From contig JAGVSM010003929.1 of the NCBI GenBank assembly GCA_022494885.1, positions 1 through 64,000 on the forward strand: a DNA stretch of 64,000 bases, written 5' to 3'. The notes beneath the pieces were generated by a model, which searched no databases, was not told the DNA's origin, and worked only from the letters and a program-made list of their open reading frames with translations. A program made the translations under genes and the position numbers. This stretch comes from Micrasema longulum. Its lineage: Eukaryota; Arthropoda; Insecta; Trichoptera; Brachycentridae. Below are positions 44,786 through 55,799 of this stretch, in pieces. Each line of letters starts with the position of its first letter. The first letter of the stretch is position 1.

Positions 44786-44813
44786 TAATATTCAATAATA
44801 TAAATTAGTTAAA

Positions 44814-45350
44814 TGATTGAGTTTTCTATGTTTAGTGTATGTTTATTTTTAATTAATAAGTTTAAACGTATTTAATTTTATATACATTCTAATCTTAGTT
44901 AATTATAATTTATTTTTTAAGAAATAATATGCAGAACATAATATTTTAGTTTTAAATATGACGATGTGTTTATGAATAAGTGTGGAAAAGAGACAATGAG
45001 TTTTAGGCAATAAGTGAAAGGGAGAAGGAGAGACCTCCTAATTGGAGTGTTATAAAACCATCCCAAACGGTCGGAACGAAGAGTCGGAAAACAGTCGGGA
45101 AGGAGAGTCGACCAAGAGTCGGTCGACAGTCGGGCAAGCGAGTCGAGTCTACGCGATCGTACCGTCGATCGCGGAGACGATACAATGTCGAGAGTCGTGG
45201 AAGTTGAAGTGAAGTGAGTGTACGGGTAGCCAGTGCTACGTAGCAAACCTCATGGAATCCGGCTACTCCACGAGGGTCATCGGAGGCCGCTTTCCAGCCC
45301 TGAAGGTCCCTCCACATCCAGGACATCCATCGTCCTCCAAAAGAACGCCA
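44814..45350 (+). mobile_element. Probable solo LTR (537 bp)
   Basis: Starts TGATTGAGTTTTCTATG and ends AAAAGAACGCCA (TG...CA). GTTAA flanks both sides (GTTAAA before, GTTAAT after). It holds a TATA-like TTATAAAAC at about 45050 and a GC-rich second half (GGAGAGTCGACCAAGAGTCG), unlike the host hAT element, whose other copy lacks this insert. No LTR partner or internal sequence nearby. Confidence 0.5.
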
Positions 45351-45427
45351 GTTAATCCATTACTGCATTCGGGCTATCAGTCGACTACATTTACCCATCG
45401 AATGTAGTCGACTACTTTCATCGGTAG

Positions 45428-45785
45428 TAGTGAGTATAATCTGTGGCCATAGGGGTTTTTGCCAACCATGCTGCAACAGGCTATTTTGTATTTTGCGGGA
45501 TGAAAAATTACCACCAACTAAGATGTCTAACATTTTAAACGGAGAAATTGTATATGACCCACAAAATTTCATTTGTGACAGCTGTTTTTTTTCTATATAA
45601 ATTCGCCCACTAACTCTGCATATCTAAACTGCAGCCCAATGTGTAACGGTAAAACCATAAACATTATTGTTATTTTTTTTTTAAATAACCGGTACTCGAT
45701 TACCAATCATTTTGATTTCATTTATCTCAAATTTTTTCTCGTCTGTTTATACTTTTTCGTTTTTCTTTTTTAAGAAATAATATTA
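45428..45785. other. AT-rich DNA without recognised features
   Basis: No ORF or repeat recognised between the hAT-like copy and the SINE family B copy. Confidence 0.35.
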
Positions 45786-45963
45786 CCCGCCTCTTCTTCA
45801 GAAGCTTGTCAGCAGGTGTGAAATAGGATATGGAAGGAAGTTATAAAAAATATGCCACAACAAAATATCTTTCTTGGATTTTGTTCTTGCAACTGGCGGG
45901 AATCGAACCCGCGACGCTAATTTCATAGTTAGCTGTCTTACCAACTGCGCCACGGCGCCTGTC
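45786..45963 (-). repeat. tRNA-derived SINE family B copy
   Basis: Minus strand: CAGGCGCCGTGGCGCAGTTG, GTAAGACAGC (A box), then GCGGGTTCGATTCCCGCCAG (B box), followed by GATATTTTGTTGTGGC and a CTGACAAGCTTCTGAAG tail. The tRNA-like head folds plausibly, but the tail and other copies show it is a SINE and not a tRNA gene. Confidence 0.8.
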
Positions 45964-46094
45964 ATAAACTGTTACTTACTATGATTTGTAATATTTTGTT
46001 CATTGTTATGTTTTCATTAATTCTTTATTTTTAACAATAAATTTCTTACATTTTTAAGTTTTAATAAAATATTTTACCTTCATTATTGCTCTCT

Positions 46095-46420
46095 TGTGTT
46101 TATTTATTCAAATTGTTAAAATTTATCATTATTATAAGATTATGTTTGTTATTATTTTGAAAATTTTGTTGTAATTTTTCTAGTTACTTATTATGTTTTA
46201 TTATCTTACTTTTTTATATTTCACTGTAAGTTTCTCTTTTCTGTAAATATAGGCTATATTTACAGAAAAGGTATAGGTAAGGTTTTTCAATTTTGGTTGG
46301 AATTTTGTAAGTTTAGTTATATGTGTTCATTATTTCAATAATTATTTTATGTTATTCTTGTACTTATGTTTTTGTTGTCTATCGTTTGTGTCTATATCTA
46401 TTGTTATTTGTGTTGTTCTT
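46095..46420 (+). mobile_element. 3' UTR tail of a non-LTR element related to 31602-35170
   Basis: AAAATTTATCATTATTATAAG, TGTAATTTTTCTAGTTA, CTGTAAGTTTCTCTTTTCTG and a hairpin (TGTAAATATAGGCTATATTTACA, quoted in two parts: TGTAAATATAG, CTATATTTACA) match the end of the 31602-35170 element in order. This is a 5'-truncated insertion with no coding sequence left. Confidence 0.65.
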
Positions 46421-46479
46421 ATGTTAATGTAACTTGTTGCAGACTGGCTGAATTTCCTTCCTAGAGAGTTGTTCATGTT

Positions 46480-46650
46480 CAGTTGGAAGAGTTAAGGAAA
46501 TGTGGATGTTCAAACATGGGCAGAATGGTGAATGTTACACAATGTGTAAAGTGGCCACTTAAACCAGCTGATGACAGGTCATAAGCCCTGTAAATGCCTA
46601 GACTTCATATTCCCTTCTCAAAAATGTTTTCCATCTCTGTTGAAATAGCT
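46480..46650 (-). repeat. Interspersed repeat D
   Basis: Minus strand: TGAGAAGGGAATATGAAGTC, CATTTACAGGGCTTATGACC, GTGGCCACTTTACACATTGT. Same element as 4500-4740. Confidence 0.7.
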
Positions 46651-47524
46651 TAAAATTGTTATTTTATTAGGGGAAAGGTGAGACACCTAGATAATTTTTT
46701 TAAAAACAGAGAGAGCTTCGCCGGCCATCTCACAAAAAGCGCTAATAAAAAAAGTCAAAGTAGAAGTATTTTATCCAATTTAGGTAATTACCTTTCTTTT
46801 AATTAAACACAACATTCACCATCAGAAAAACATAACAATCTTTCATGCTCATAATTTGCTTTCATCCGCCATATACATCCTCCTTATTATATAATAAAGT
46901 ATATAGTAAGCTGTTACCCTATTTGAAGATCTAATTGACTATGTTGCAATTATAAGAACTCTTCGTCAAGTATTTAGGTTAATCATTATCATAGTAAACA
47001 TTCCCAATTTCTCTAAATATTATCAGAAAAAATAAACGATATTTTCAGGTAAATAAAACCTTTTGTTTTTAATTGAATCGGCATTCACTTCGTAACCCTT
47101 CATTATAAATTATTATGAAAATAAAACTTTGTTATCAGTGTTACACAATTTTATTCTTTTACAAGAGCACTCCTCCCATCGACGGGTGATATAAAACTAA
47201 TATAATAAACACAGAATATTGTTCACAATGTCATCGAATCTAAACAAAAAATAAACAGATTAATCAGTGAAACTTAGAGCAGGGGGGTTTTATTCTTATC
47301 TAAGGTGCTGGAATATGAATGGATGGTTATCTTAAGTACAGATATGAAAACATGGACAAAACATTAAGTCAAATTTATTTCTTAAAATTTAGCACATAAG
47401 TGGAAGTTGCAATAAGTAAGTCTAAGATTTAATGTGTGGGAAGACATCGCTCGGCTAAGAGAGTGTTAACAGACGCGGGTCTAAGAGGGTGAGTGCGGTG
47501 AGGGTGGTCGCAAAGGGAACATAG
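46651..47524. other. AT-rich DNA, possible Penelope 3' region
   Basis: No ORF recognised. The last 300 bases directly follow the Penelope-like coding remnant and may be its 3' terminal repeat, but no hammerhead-like core was found here. Confidence 0.35.
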
Positions 47525-48715
47525 TCAATAAAGGCGAGGCCAGTTGAATGTGTGATTATTAATTGGGTTGTTTTCAGAATTTAAATTTTTGTGAATTTCT
47601 ATAATTTCTAAATTATTCATATTACTGCCTTTGTTATTTACTTGGTGCAGGATGAGTGGTTACTGTCTATTATATGATTCGCGAATTCCGAGAAATTATT
47701 ATTGGTCAGGCAACGGCGGTGTTCGTTTAGCCTAGTTTTAAGATTTCACGCTGTTTGTCCAATATAGACTTTTTTGCATTCGCATGATATCTGGTAAATG
47801 CCACTCTTGTTTAGCAGCTCTGTTTTTGACTTAGAATTAAATAGTGATTTGGCAATATTATTATTAGTGTAAAAAGCGGGTTTTATAGCTGTGGGAAAGT
47901 GATTACTTATTTTTCTAGACAGAGGTCCAATGTATATAATTCTACGCCAGGTTTGTGGGTTGTTGGATATATCACCACCGCTAGAATATAAAAACGTTTG
48001 CCTCAATTTGTTATTTTGTTTGCGTTTTAGCATTTTATCAATTATATTGGGGTCATACTGATTGTTATGGGCAATAAGTTTAATAATGTTTAGTTCAGTT
48101 TGGAAGTTGGAGGGACTCAGTGGGATATTGATCAATCGGTTAAGCATTGAGTGGAAACTGGCCAATTTATGTTGCATAGGGTGTGAAGATGAAGCCGGAA
48201 TGACCGAGTCTGTGTGAGTAGGTTTTCTGTAAATATTAAATGCAATTTTATTGTTCTCGATTTTTAAGGTTAAGTCTAGGAAGTTTAGGGAATTATCATC
48301 ATTGGATTCCAGGGTGAATTTTATATTGTGATGTAGGAGGTTAATGTGGTTAAGGAAGGAATCTAGTTGTCGGGATGACCCTTGATAAAAACAGCAGATG
48401 TCGTCCACAAAACGGAACCAATGGAGTACATTATTGACTAGTGGGTGTTTGGATGAAAGTAAATCGGTTTCTAATTTATCTAAAAAGATATCAGCTAAAA
48501 TAGGGGAGAGTGGAGATCCCATCGGAAGACCATCCTTACTTTCGTAGAACGAGTTATTATATTGTAAGTAATTTTGCTGAAGGCATGTGTTAAGAATTGC
48601 GGTTATTTCTTTTTTCACATTCTCACTGATTTCTGTTTTGTCCATTAAATTCTTAAAAATATTCTTACAGTCTTTAGTAGGGACATTAGTAAATAAATTC
48701 ACAAAAATTTACCTA
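47525..48715 (-). mobile_element. Penelope-like element: reverse transcriptase plus GIY-YIG endonuclease, 5'-truncated
   Basis: The minus-strand frame starts within RT (FVNLFTNVPTKDCKNIF). It continues with GLPMGSPLSPILADIFLDKL, WFRFVDDICCFYQGSSRQ (VDD catalytic pair), NSLNFLDLTLKIENNKIAF and NIYRKPTHTDSVIPASSSH. The linker with YIGPLSRKISNHFP leads to the GIY-YIG domain (SGIYQISCECKKVYIGQTA). A TGA at about 47745 breaks that domain; NLKTRLNEHRRCLTNNNFSE and FANHIIDSNHSSC follow in frame. A last shift gives NNKGSNMNNLEIIEIHKNL. Penelope-like elements are retroelements whose RT is related to telomerase. The long intact 318-codon frame suggests a fairly young copy; the N-terminal part is missing. 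Confidence 0.92.
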
Positions 48716-48821
48716 CCGATCTTAAAATTACATTTTTTTTTATTTGAAATTTATTTATTAACCCTTACGGATTATTAGTCATTTTACAAAAATAATATAC
48801 CTTGTCATTTTTTTTTAAAGG

Positions 48822-49027
48822 AATAACCCGCTAAGCCTCCATTTTAGAGGCTTGTCAGCAGGTGGGAAAGAGGGGACATGGAAGGAAGTAATGAAAAATT
48901 CACCACAACACCTAGTCCAATTGAGAAAAAATCTTTCATGGATTTTTTTTCTTGTAACTGGCGGGAATCGAACCCGGGACACCAGTTTCACAGTCGGCCG
49001 TCTAACCAACTGCGTCACGACACCTCT
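48822..49027 (-). repeat. tRNA-derived SINE family B copy, best preserved
   Basis: Minus strand: GAGGTGTCGTGACGCAGTTG, GTTAGACGGCCGACTGTG, then CCCGGGTTCGATTCCCGCC, CAATTGGACTAGGTGTTGTG, CCACCTGCTGACAAGCCTC and AAAATGGAGGCTTAGCGGG. A pol III A box and B box are both visible. It lies just 5' of the TSD of the 5.7-kb retrotransposon. Confidence 0.82.
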
Positions 49028-49337
49028 GTTGATAATAATATTTTGATTGTCTATGACTAACAAAAGGTGGTGGATGTGTTTGTCATTTGTCGTGTATTTT
49101 TCGCATTTATAAAAGTGATTTGTAGATAATAACATATTAATTTAGTGTAATCCGTGTCAAAATCATTTTATTTAGTGCTGTGAATAATTAATATAAGTAT
49201 TAATTAGTTTATTTAATTTGTATGTTAGTTTATCCATAACCTTCCACTCAGGTAACAATACAATCAGATATATTATTTTTACCTTGCATATTTTATTGTT
49301 TTTTTTTTCTTCTTAAGTTCTATTTGGTCTTAGAAAG

Positions 49338-50801
49338 ATGAATGAAATAGAAAAACCTCCAGATCCTCCAGATGGGTCAAGTTCTGACTCGTCTGGTGGC
49401 ACAATGGAATCTGTTCCGGACGCCACTGAATTCGTAACTGTGGTCTCAAGGGCCAAAAAACAAAGGTTAATAAAACCAAGGAAGTCGAGTTCTGACTCAG
49501 ACTGCGTCCTTCCTCATAAATCTCCCAGCTCACGACCAATTGTTTCTGCAACCCCAACCACATCGCAGGATACAATCACAGTAACTCCAACTCCCACACC
49601 TCCAAACAAAACACAATCCCGCATGTACAACGGAATGGACCGAGCTCCGTTCATCGTACATGTCACCAAATTCCAGGTAGATTGCGACACCCCAACCAAC
49701 CTTTACGATATTGAGTTTGGTCGCTTCCTCCATAAGAATAATATCCGGACGGTCTGGAACGGAATTAAATCTGTCGGCCGCAACCGAGTGTCTGTGGAGT
49801 TTAAGACAGCGAACGAAGCCAATTCGTTTGTCAAATCAGAAATTTTGAAAACAGCGAAATATAACACATTTGTACCTACTTTCCAGGTTACGAAACAGGG
49901 TGTAACCAAAGGTATTCCCTCACACTGGTCTGAACAGGACATAGTAGAGAATTCCGAGGTACCCCACGGGTTTGTTAAAGTAATAAAGGCCCGACGACTG
50001 AATTATCGATCGAGAACAGGTGACGTAGTCGAATGGAAACCTTCCCGCACGGTTGTCCTGACTTTCGACTCCAAGGCACTCCCATCCCACATCTCAATGT
50101 TCAATGTCTCACTCCCCGTAGAGCTCTACTTGTTTCCGACTATCCAGTGCTACAAGTGCTGTAAATTCGGGCACACAAAAATCATCTGCAGATCTTCCGC
50201 ACGCTGCTACAAACGTAGCTCTCCACAAAATGGGGAGACCTGCACTGTAGCGGAGAATGCGCAAAAATACCTAAACTGCTCTGGAAATCATTCAGCCATC
50301 AGCAAGATATGTCCAGAACTGAAAAGGCAACAGAACATCAAGCATACAATGGCCGATAAAAGCATCTCGTATGTTGAGGCTTCTAAGATGTATGGAAGAG
50401 CAACGGTTTCATATGCAGAAATCGCTTCCAAAGCGCCAATTCCCCAAAGACCCAAAGACCCTGTTAAACCTAACTCGTCAGTGTCTTTCCAGAAATCAGT
50501 GGAGAGGAAGTCGAAATCAGGAAAACTTCCTTCCAAATCCAATACTCCCAAACCTGATTCCTCCCTCCTTTTTTTCCCGAATGGACAACTTCCATCTGGG
50601 TCCAATGGAGGTGCTATCTCCAGCACAGGTTCATCACCCAATACATCATTAATCTCCACACTCCTAAATCTACTTCTCTCACTCCTTCAGAATAATCCTG
50701 AAATACCGTCCAACGTTGCCCACCAACTTCAACATATCAATTCAATTTTACATACCCACAATGACTCCTCCGATGAGGATTCTACAGTGGAACGCCCATA
50801 G
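49338..50801 (+). CDS. Non-LTR retrotransposon ORF1 (gag-like), 487 aa
   Basis: ORF1 proteins bind the element RNA and form the retrotransposition particle. The frame is intact. The N-terminus is Ser/Pro/Thr-rich (about 1-100), a central fold with RAPFIVHVTKFQVDC begins near residue 104, and Cys motifs lie at about 271-330: CYKCCKFGHTKIIC is a good CCHC knuckle, CYKRSSPQNGETC is a decayed second one, and CSGNHSAISKIC a third. The C-terminus is low complexity and Ser/Pro-rich. The last 40 bases overlap the ORF2 start in a different frame, so ORF2 is likely translated by reinitiation or shift. Start ATG at 49338 is the first in frame. Confidence 0.9.
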   Translation: MNEIEKPPDPPDGSSSDSSGGTMESVPDATEFVTVVSRAKKQRLIKPRKSSSDSDCVLPHKSPSSRPIVSATPTTSQDTITVTPTPTPPNKTQSRMYNGMDRAPFIVHVTKFQVDCDTPTNLYDIEFGRFLHKNNIRTVWNGIKSVGRNRVSVEFKTANEANSFVKSEILKTAKYNTFVPTFQVTKQGVTKGIPSHWSEQDIVENSEVPHGFVKVIKARRLNYRSRTGDVVEWKPSRTVVLTFDSKALPSHISMFNVSLPVELYLFPTIQCYKCCKFGHTKIICRSSARCYKRSSPQNGETCTVAENAQKYLNCSGNHSAISKICPELKRQQNIKHTMADKSISYVEASKMYGRATVSYAEIASKAPIPQRPKDPVKPNSSVSFQKSVERKSKSGKLPSKSNTPKPDSSLLFFPNGQLPSGSNGGAISSTGSSPNTSLISTLLNLLLSLLQNNPEIPSNVAHQLQHINSILHTHNDSSDEDSTVERP

Positions 50802-53800
50802 CCTCCTTAATAAAAAAAAAGATCTTCTTCATACCCTGCAAGAAGAATCTATCTCTCTCGCGGCCATTTCGGAGACGTGGATGATCCCGGGATCTAATGC
50901 CAGGTTCCGGGGGTTCCATTGTCTCCGGGATGATCACGATGATGGGAGGGGTGGGTCTGCCCTTCTCATCAAAAACTCCCTTCCCTTTACCCCGGTCAAC
51001 GTCAAGCCTGCAGGTTGCCCTTTTCAAGTGACGGCTGCAAAGGTTAATGACTTGACTTTCCTATCCATCTATATTTCCCCATCCAATAAACCTTCAAAGT
51101 CAATTCTCCTCTCTATGTTCCAAAAATTAACTCCCCCGTTCCTTGTTCTTGGAGATTTTAATGCTCATCACTCCCTGTGGGGCGCTCCGACATGCGACAG
51201 AATAGGAAGAGACATTATTGATCTTTTAGATGAGGTGAACACGTGTGTTCTTAATGATGGTTCCCCAACTCGTCTCCAACTCCCAAACCATCGACCCAGT
51301 GCTGTAGATTTATCAATCTCCAGCGCTGGAATAACATCATCACTACATTGGTCCATCAAGGAAGACACTCTTGGTAGTGACCACTGTCCCATATTGGTCG
51401 ACATCATGTTCAGCTATAGACATTGCCAAAGTGGCCTATTCCCTGGGGGAAGGCGAAGACCGAGATACATTACAGAAAGAGTTAAGTGGAAGAACTTCTC
51501 TGATGACATTGAACTCAAAGTGAACGAGCTGCCCATTCCGACGAAAGAAAATGTAATGAAATGCTATGAAGCATTATCATCATACATTGTCGAAGCAGCA
51601 GACAGACATGTCCCTATAAAGCAAGGAAATAACAAAAGTAAACCTCCTCCCGCCCCATGGTGGGATAGCGAATGTGCGGAGGCAGTTTTAAAAAGGAAAA
51701 GACTAGCCAAAGTCTACTCTTTAAACATGAGCCTGAAAAATCTATTGATTTTCAAACAAGCAGAAGCCAAAACAAAACGCTTGTTAAGAAACAAGAAAAG
51801 GGAAGGATGGAAAAACTTTTGTTGCTCTTTGTCGCGTGATGTGCCAATATCGATCGTTTGGAGCATGATACGCAGATTTAGAGGTTCTTTCACTCCACCT
51901 GTGAGACGTTCTGAGTCTCTTGGGTGGGTTGAGGAGTTCGCCAACAAGTTAGCCCCGCAGACTGCTAATAACTGGGATGAGTCTCCCTATTGGTACCAGT
52001 TTACAGATAGAGGCTGGTTGGATCATAGCTTTAGTTCAGATGAACTGAAGACTGTTCTGACACGGCTTAAGGACTCAGCTCCAGGGATTGACGGTATCTT
52101 ATATAGCTTCATACAACATAACAGTGACCTTACCCTCTCCTACATCCTATCACTGATCAATATGATCTTTGAATCAGGTAACATTCCCCCTTCATGGAAA
52201 ACCCAATCCATCATTCCTATCCTTAAACCTAACAAGGACCCAAATTTTGGTACTTCCTACCGCCCCATAGCCCTCTCCTCCACACTGTTAAAAGTTGCGG
52301 AACATATGGTGAGACAACGCTTAGAGTGGTTTGTGGAGAGCTCGAAAATTCTCCCAGTCTCAATTTGGATTTAGGAAAAGAAAGAGCACTATTGAAAGCG
52401 TATCGGTTCTGACATCCGATATCAGAGCCGCTCTGACAAATAAAGAATTCCTAATCGGTGTCTGTCTGGACATAAGTGGAGCATATGATAATGTTATAAT
52501 ACATATTCTGGAAGCTTAAATGCTACGAATTGGAATCCCGCGAAAGCTCACCTCTTTTATAGCAAACTTGATTCTCTCCAGAAAGGTAGAAATCAGTGTT
52601 CGCGGTCATGCTGTGGTGGAGAGAGAGTTGAGCAAGGGACTACCTCAGGGTTCTGTCCTGAGCCCGATTCTCTTCAATATCTATACGCATGACATCAGCG
52701 GAATTGTTCCCCTGAAGACAAGTTTGCTTCAGTATGCGGACGACTTCTTCATGTATGCATATGGGAAGGACCCAAAGAATCTGGAAAATATACTAAATTT
52801 AGGTATGAGAAATATCAGGAATTGGTTAGTGGATCATAGCTTAGACCTGTCGACTGGTAAAAGTAATGCCATAACCTTCTGTAGACAGCGAAAAATAGAG
52901 TAATTCTGGACACTCATCTTACATGGAACTCATACATAAATCATATAGTAAACAAGTGTCAAGCCGGATTGAATACGTTAAGAGCAGTCTCGCGAGTATG
53001 GTGGGGAGCCACCCTTTTATACAGAGACTTTTTTATACTGCGTATATCCGGAGCCATCTCGATTATGCCTCGTTCCTTTTAGAACCATGTTCAAAAAAGA
53101 ATCTCCAAAGACTCGACCGGATTCAATCCCAAAGTCTGAGACTAGTCATCGGAGCAATAAAGTCCTCTCCAATTAACGCTTTACAGGTAGAGCCCTCTGA
53201 TGCCCCACTCGGAATGAGAAGACAATATTTGACGGATAGGTTTTTGCTAAAATGCTCCGTCCAAAAGAGTAACCTGCACCTCAAAAAAGTAAAATCACTC
53301 TCCGACAGTGTGACGTCATCATCTTTCTGGTCCCATAAACCACTCCCTTTACTTGTCAACAGCTTTATTTTTTACAAATCTTTTGAATTTAACATCAACC
53401 CTAAAGACCTTCTTCCCCTTTATCGTTTTCCATTTAAAGTTTCTATATACGCCCCAAATATTGAACTCACATTTGGAGTTGAAAGCCACCTACAGCCCCG
53501 GTGTACATTCAACCGTATTCGGTCGTCAAGATGGATAGGTTGGAGAATTATCTACACTGATGGATCTCGGTCAGATTCGCCAACCCACACGGGTGCGGCC
53601 ATATATTGTGAAGACGACGACTATCAAAAGTTGTACAAATTGCACAAGAATGCATCCGTATTTACAGCGGAATGTATTGCAATCCGAGAAGCTGTCAAAT
53701 ATGCTTTAAGCTCACAATATAGCAAGTTTCTTATCCTGTCGGATTCCCTAAGTGCCTTACAAAAAATCAAATCCCCTCCATCCTCTTATCCCGAGGATGA

Positions 53801-54377
53801 GCTCTGCGTGGAAACTTGATTTCTTCTTTCTTTATCAGAGGCATCCAATAAGAGTATTGTTATGTCCTGGATCCCTAGCCATTGTGGTATTCCCGGTAAC
53901 GAAAAAGTGGACGCGTTAGCAAAGGAGGCGGTCCACTCCGGGGATCCTGCCTATAGTAATTTACTACCACTAGGTGATCTCCTTGTTATGACGAAGGAGA
54001 AGCAACTTCGCACATGGCAAGAATATTGGGTAGCCTCCTCCCAAGCCAAGGGTAAACATCTTTTCAAACTGAAACCAAATGTATCAGAAAAGCCTTGGTT
54101 TTTCAAAGTGATTCTGAACAAGTTTAAAACATCCTCCATATGCAGAATGCGCATTGGGCACTGCTGCAATGGTTCTCACCTGTTCAGAATCCATGTCCGG
54201 GACTCTGCCATTTGCGAATGTCAGCTAGATGAGGAAGATTTAAACCATATTTTTCTTGGATACCCCATAAATGATTGTTATCCTGATTTCCTATCCGACC
54301 TCTCTGATATTAATATCCCATTCCCTATTCATATTCTAACTCTCCTGTCCCCACCCAAATCTTATGTAAATATCTAG
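50761..54377 (+). pseudogene. Non-LTR retrotransposon ORF2: endonuclease, reverse transcriptase, RNase H; frame broken
   Basis: The likely start MTPPMRILQWNAHSL is at 50761. The APE endonuclease has SETWM, FLVLGDFNAHHSLWGAP and LGSDHCPIL. RT has SAPGIDGILYSFI, SYRPIALSSTLLKVAEHMV, FGFRKRKSTIESVSVL, GVCLDISGAYDNVIIHIL, GLPQGSVLSPILFNIYTHD and LLQYADDFFMYAYG (intact YADD). RNase H has IIYTDGSRSDSPTHTGAAIY, FTAECIAIREAV, ILSDSLSALQKI and WIPSHCGIPGNEKVDALAKE, so all catalytic acids are present. The end has CRMRIGHCCNGSHLFRIHVR. Breaks: a shift near 52350, stops at 52517 and 52901, a shift plus a probable deletion at 52900-53000, and a stop at 53817. Hence it is a recently broken pseudogene. Confidence 0.9.
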
Positions 54378-54728
54378 TTGTAAATGGTGTAAAGTTGTAA
54401 ATATGTTTTATTATTATATGTATATATTATATTTAATACTAACATACTAACTTGTACATATTATATAACTAAAACATGTGTATATATATAGAAAACAAAA
54501 AAAAAATTAAATGTGATTTTTCTTAAGCCTGGGTGTTCTGTGATGTAATTCACCACTGTAATTGGGCTTCTTGGCCTGTTGTGGTGCAAAAAAAAAAAAT
54601 AGTACAAAAAAAAAAAAAATACAAAATATATGTAAAAAACAAAAATACTCAACACTGGCCAGAACACCCGAATTGAGAAGTGAAAAGGCCAGGAAAAAAA
54701 CGAAGAAGAAGAAGATAATAATATTTTG

Positions 54729-55680
54729 CATATACATTTGCAATATTGTGTTTATGAAGAATAAAAAAATATTTTTTTTAAAAATAGAGTTTAGAAATTG
54801 CTCACATTTATTTGATATTAAGTTTATTAAAAAATTGGAATCTAAAAACTCAACACCCAAAAATATATCCTTTTTTTCAGCAAATTCGAGGTCTAATTCA
54901 TGTCCGTATCACTCTCGCCATTATTTACTTGAATTACGAAAAATTATATCGTTAATTTCCTATACAAGGTATGTTCATCCTCATATTTATTTTCATTCCT
55001 TAGTACATGTTGGCAAAAACATTTCCAGTTTTCAGTGGTTATGTCATGAAATGCATTTTCTGTGAGTTCCTTGATATTGCTTCCACTTCCTGTGTTTCTT
55101 TGAACAACTTTTCGTTTTACTAAAGCACATATTTATTCTATGGGATTTGGGTCACGGTGATAAGGTTGTTAGGACGCCTTACCATAGTGTGACCACGTTC
55201 TCCTAGTTATTATCCATATATTTAATTTATTGTGGCCTTTGGCTTGACAATGTTAACAAACAAGATTTTCTTGCTGATGGATCAAAGGAGATATATATCG
55301 TCTTATGGTTCTGGAACTTGGCACTCGTGGAAGTCGTGAAGCAGAAAAACTTTATTTCTTTAACCAGGCAGAGTAAGTAGAAAAATACTGGTAGAGTAGG
55401 TAGTGATTCTTCAGATGAGCAAAAAACAGTTTGTATTTGACTAGTATAATGTAGCTTAAATTATGTACTATCCCCATTTGTTCCACCCTCCTTGATAATT
55501 CGCCTGATGGTACTTTCTGATTTGTCTGCGAACAAAAAATACAACTATGATAACCAACAACATTGTAGTTCTACGTAGATAAAATAAAATTATAAAACAC
55601 GCATCCGTGTTTGCAAACATTAAAACAAAGTGTGTTAAAATTGTTATTAAAAATAAAGCGAATAAAATTTATGCAAAAAA
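54729..55680. other. AT-rich DNA without recognised features
   Basis: No gene recognised. The 167-codon frame at 54562-55065 mostly runs over poly-A stretches of the retrotransposon 3' end and is not a credible gene. Confidence 0.4.
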
Positions 55681-55790
55681 AAAAATTAATGTTGTCTACA
55701 TTGCCGTGTGTCGTTTTTACTCTTTACTGACGTTTCGGATAGCATTACAGCGTCAATCATCAGGGTTGTTTATGTAGATATATGAGTAAC
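55681..55790 (-). repeat. Short repeat related to 57150-57255
   Basis: The minus strand reads CCTGATGATTGACGCTGTAA, TGCTATCCGAAACGTCAG, AAACGACACACGGC. Almost the same order is found on the + strand at 57150-57255 (GTGATGATGGACGCTGTAAC, GCGATTCGAAATGTCG). Helix II of a hammerhead could form, but helix III does not close, so I call it only a repeat. Confidence 0.45.
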
Positions 55791-55799
55791 ATAAAGTAC

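Larger units (their letters stand above)
43584..45427 (+). mobile_element. hAT-like element, copy 1
   Basis: Begins CTAGAGATGAAAATAATCGA and ends GTCGACTACTTTCATCGGTAG. The inverted ends share GATGAAA(A/G)TA(A/G)TCGAC. Both outer regions match the copy at 57682-59775 in opposite orientation: the first about 340 bases (TTCCGGTATACCATAGACAA, AATGGGAAAATGGAGACATG), and the last about 70 (TGCATTCGGGCTATCAGTCG). It holds a SINE (44655-44785) and a probable solo LTR (44814-45350). No transposase, and no convincing TSD for this copy. Confidence 0.7.
49046..54713 (+). mobile_element. Nearly complete non-LTR retrotransposon (ORF1 + EN/RT/RNase H ORF2) with 15-bp TSD
   Basis: GATAATAATATTTTG lies directly before (49031-49045) and after (54714-54728) the element, so both ends are fixed and the copy is full length (5668 bp). 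The order is 5' UTR, ORF1 49338-50801, overlapping ORF2 from 50761 to 54377, and a 3' UTR ending GAAGAAGAAG. Domains (CCHC ORF1, APE endonuclease, RT, RNase H) place it in the I-group of non-LTR elements (I/Loa/R1 relatives). A few frame breaks in ORF2 make this copy defective. A 5'-truncated sibling is at 57807-58379. Confidence 0.93.

Noticed and set aside
45890..45963. Cloverleaf-like tRNA gene on the minus strand (GGCGCCGTGGCGCAGTTG ... GGTTCGATTCCCGCC)
   Set aside because: The same head is followed by the same tail in two other copies (4186-4380 and 48822-49027), so it is a SINE and not a tRNA gene.
54562..55065. 167-codon open frame
   Set aside because: It is Lys-rich because it runs through poly-A and A-rich tails of the retrotransposon 3' end; no domain features.
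55681..55790. Hammerhead ribozyme on the minus strand (CTGATGA ... GAAAC)
   Set aside because: The core words are present, but helix III cannot close next to the cleavage site and helix I is not evident.
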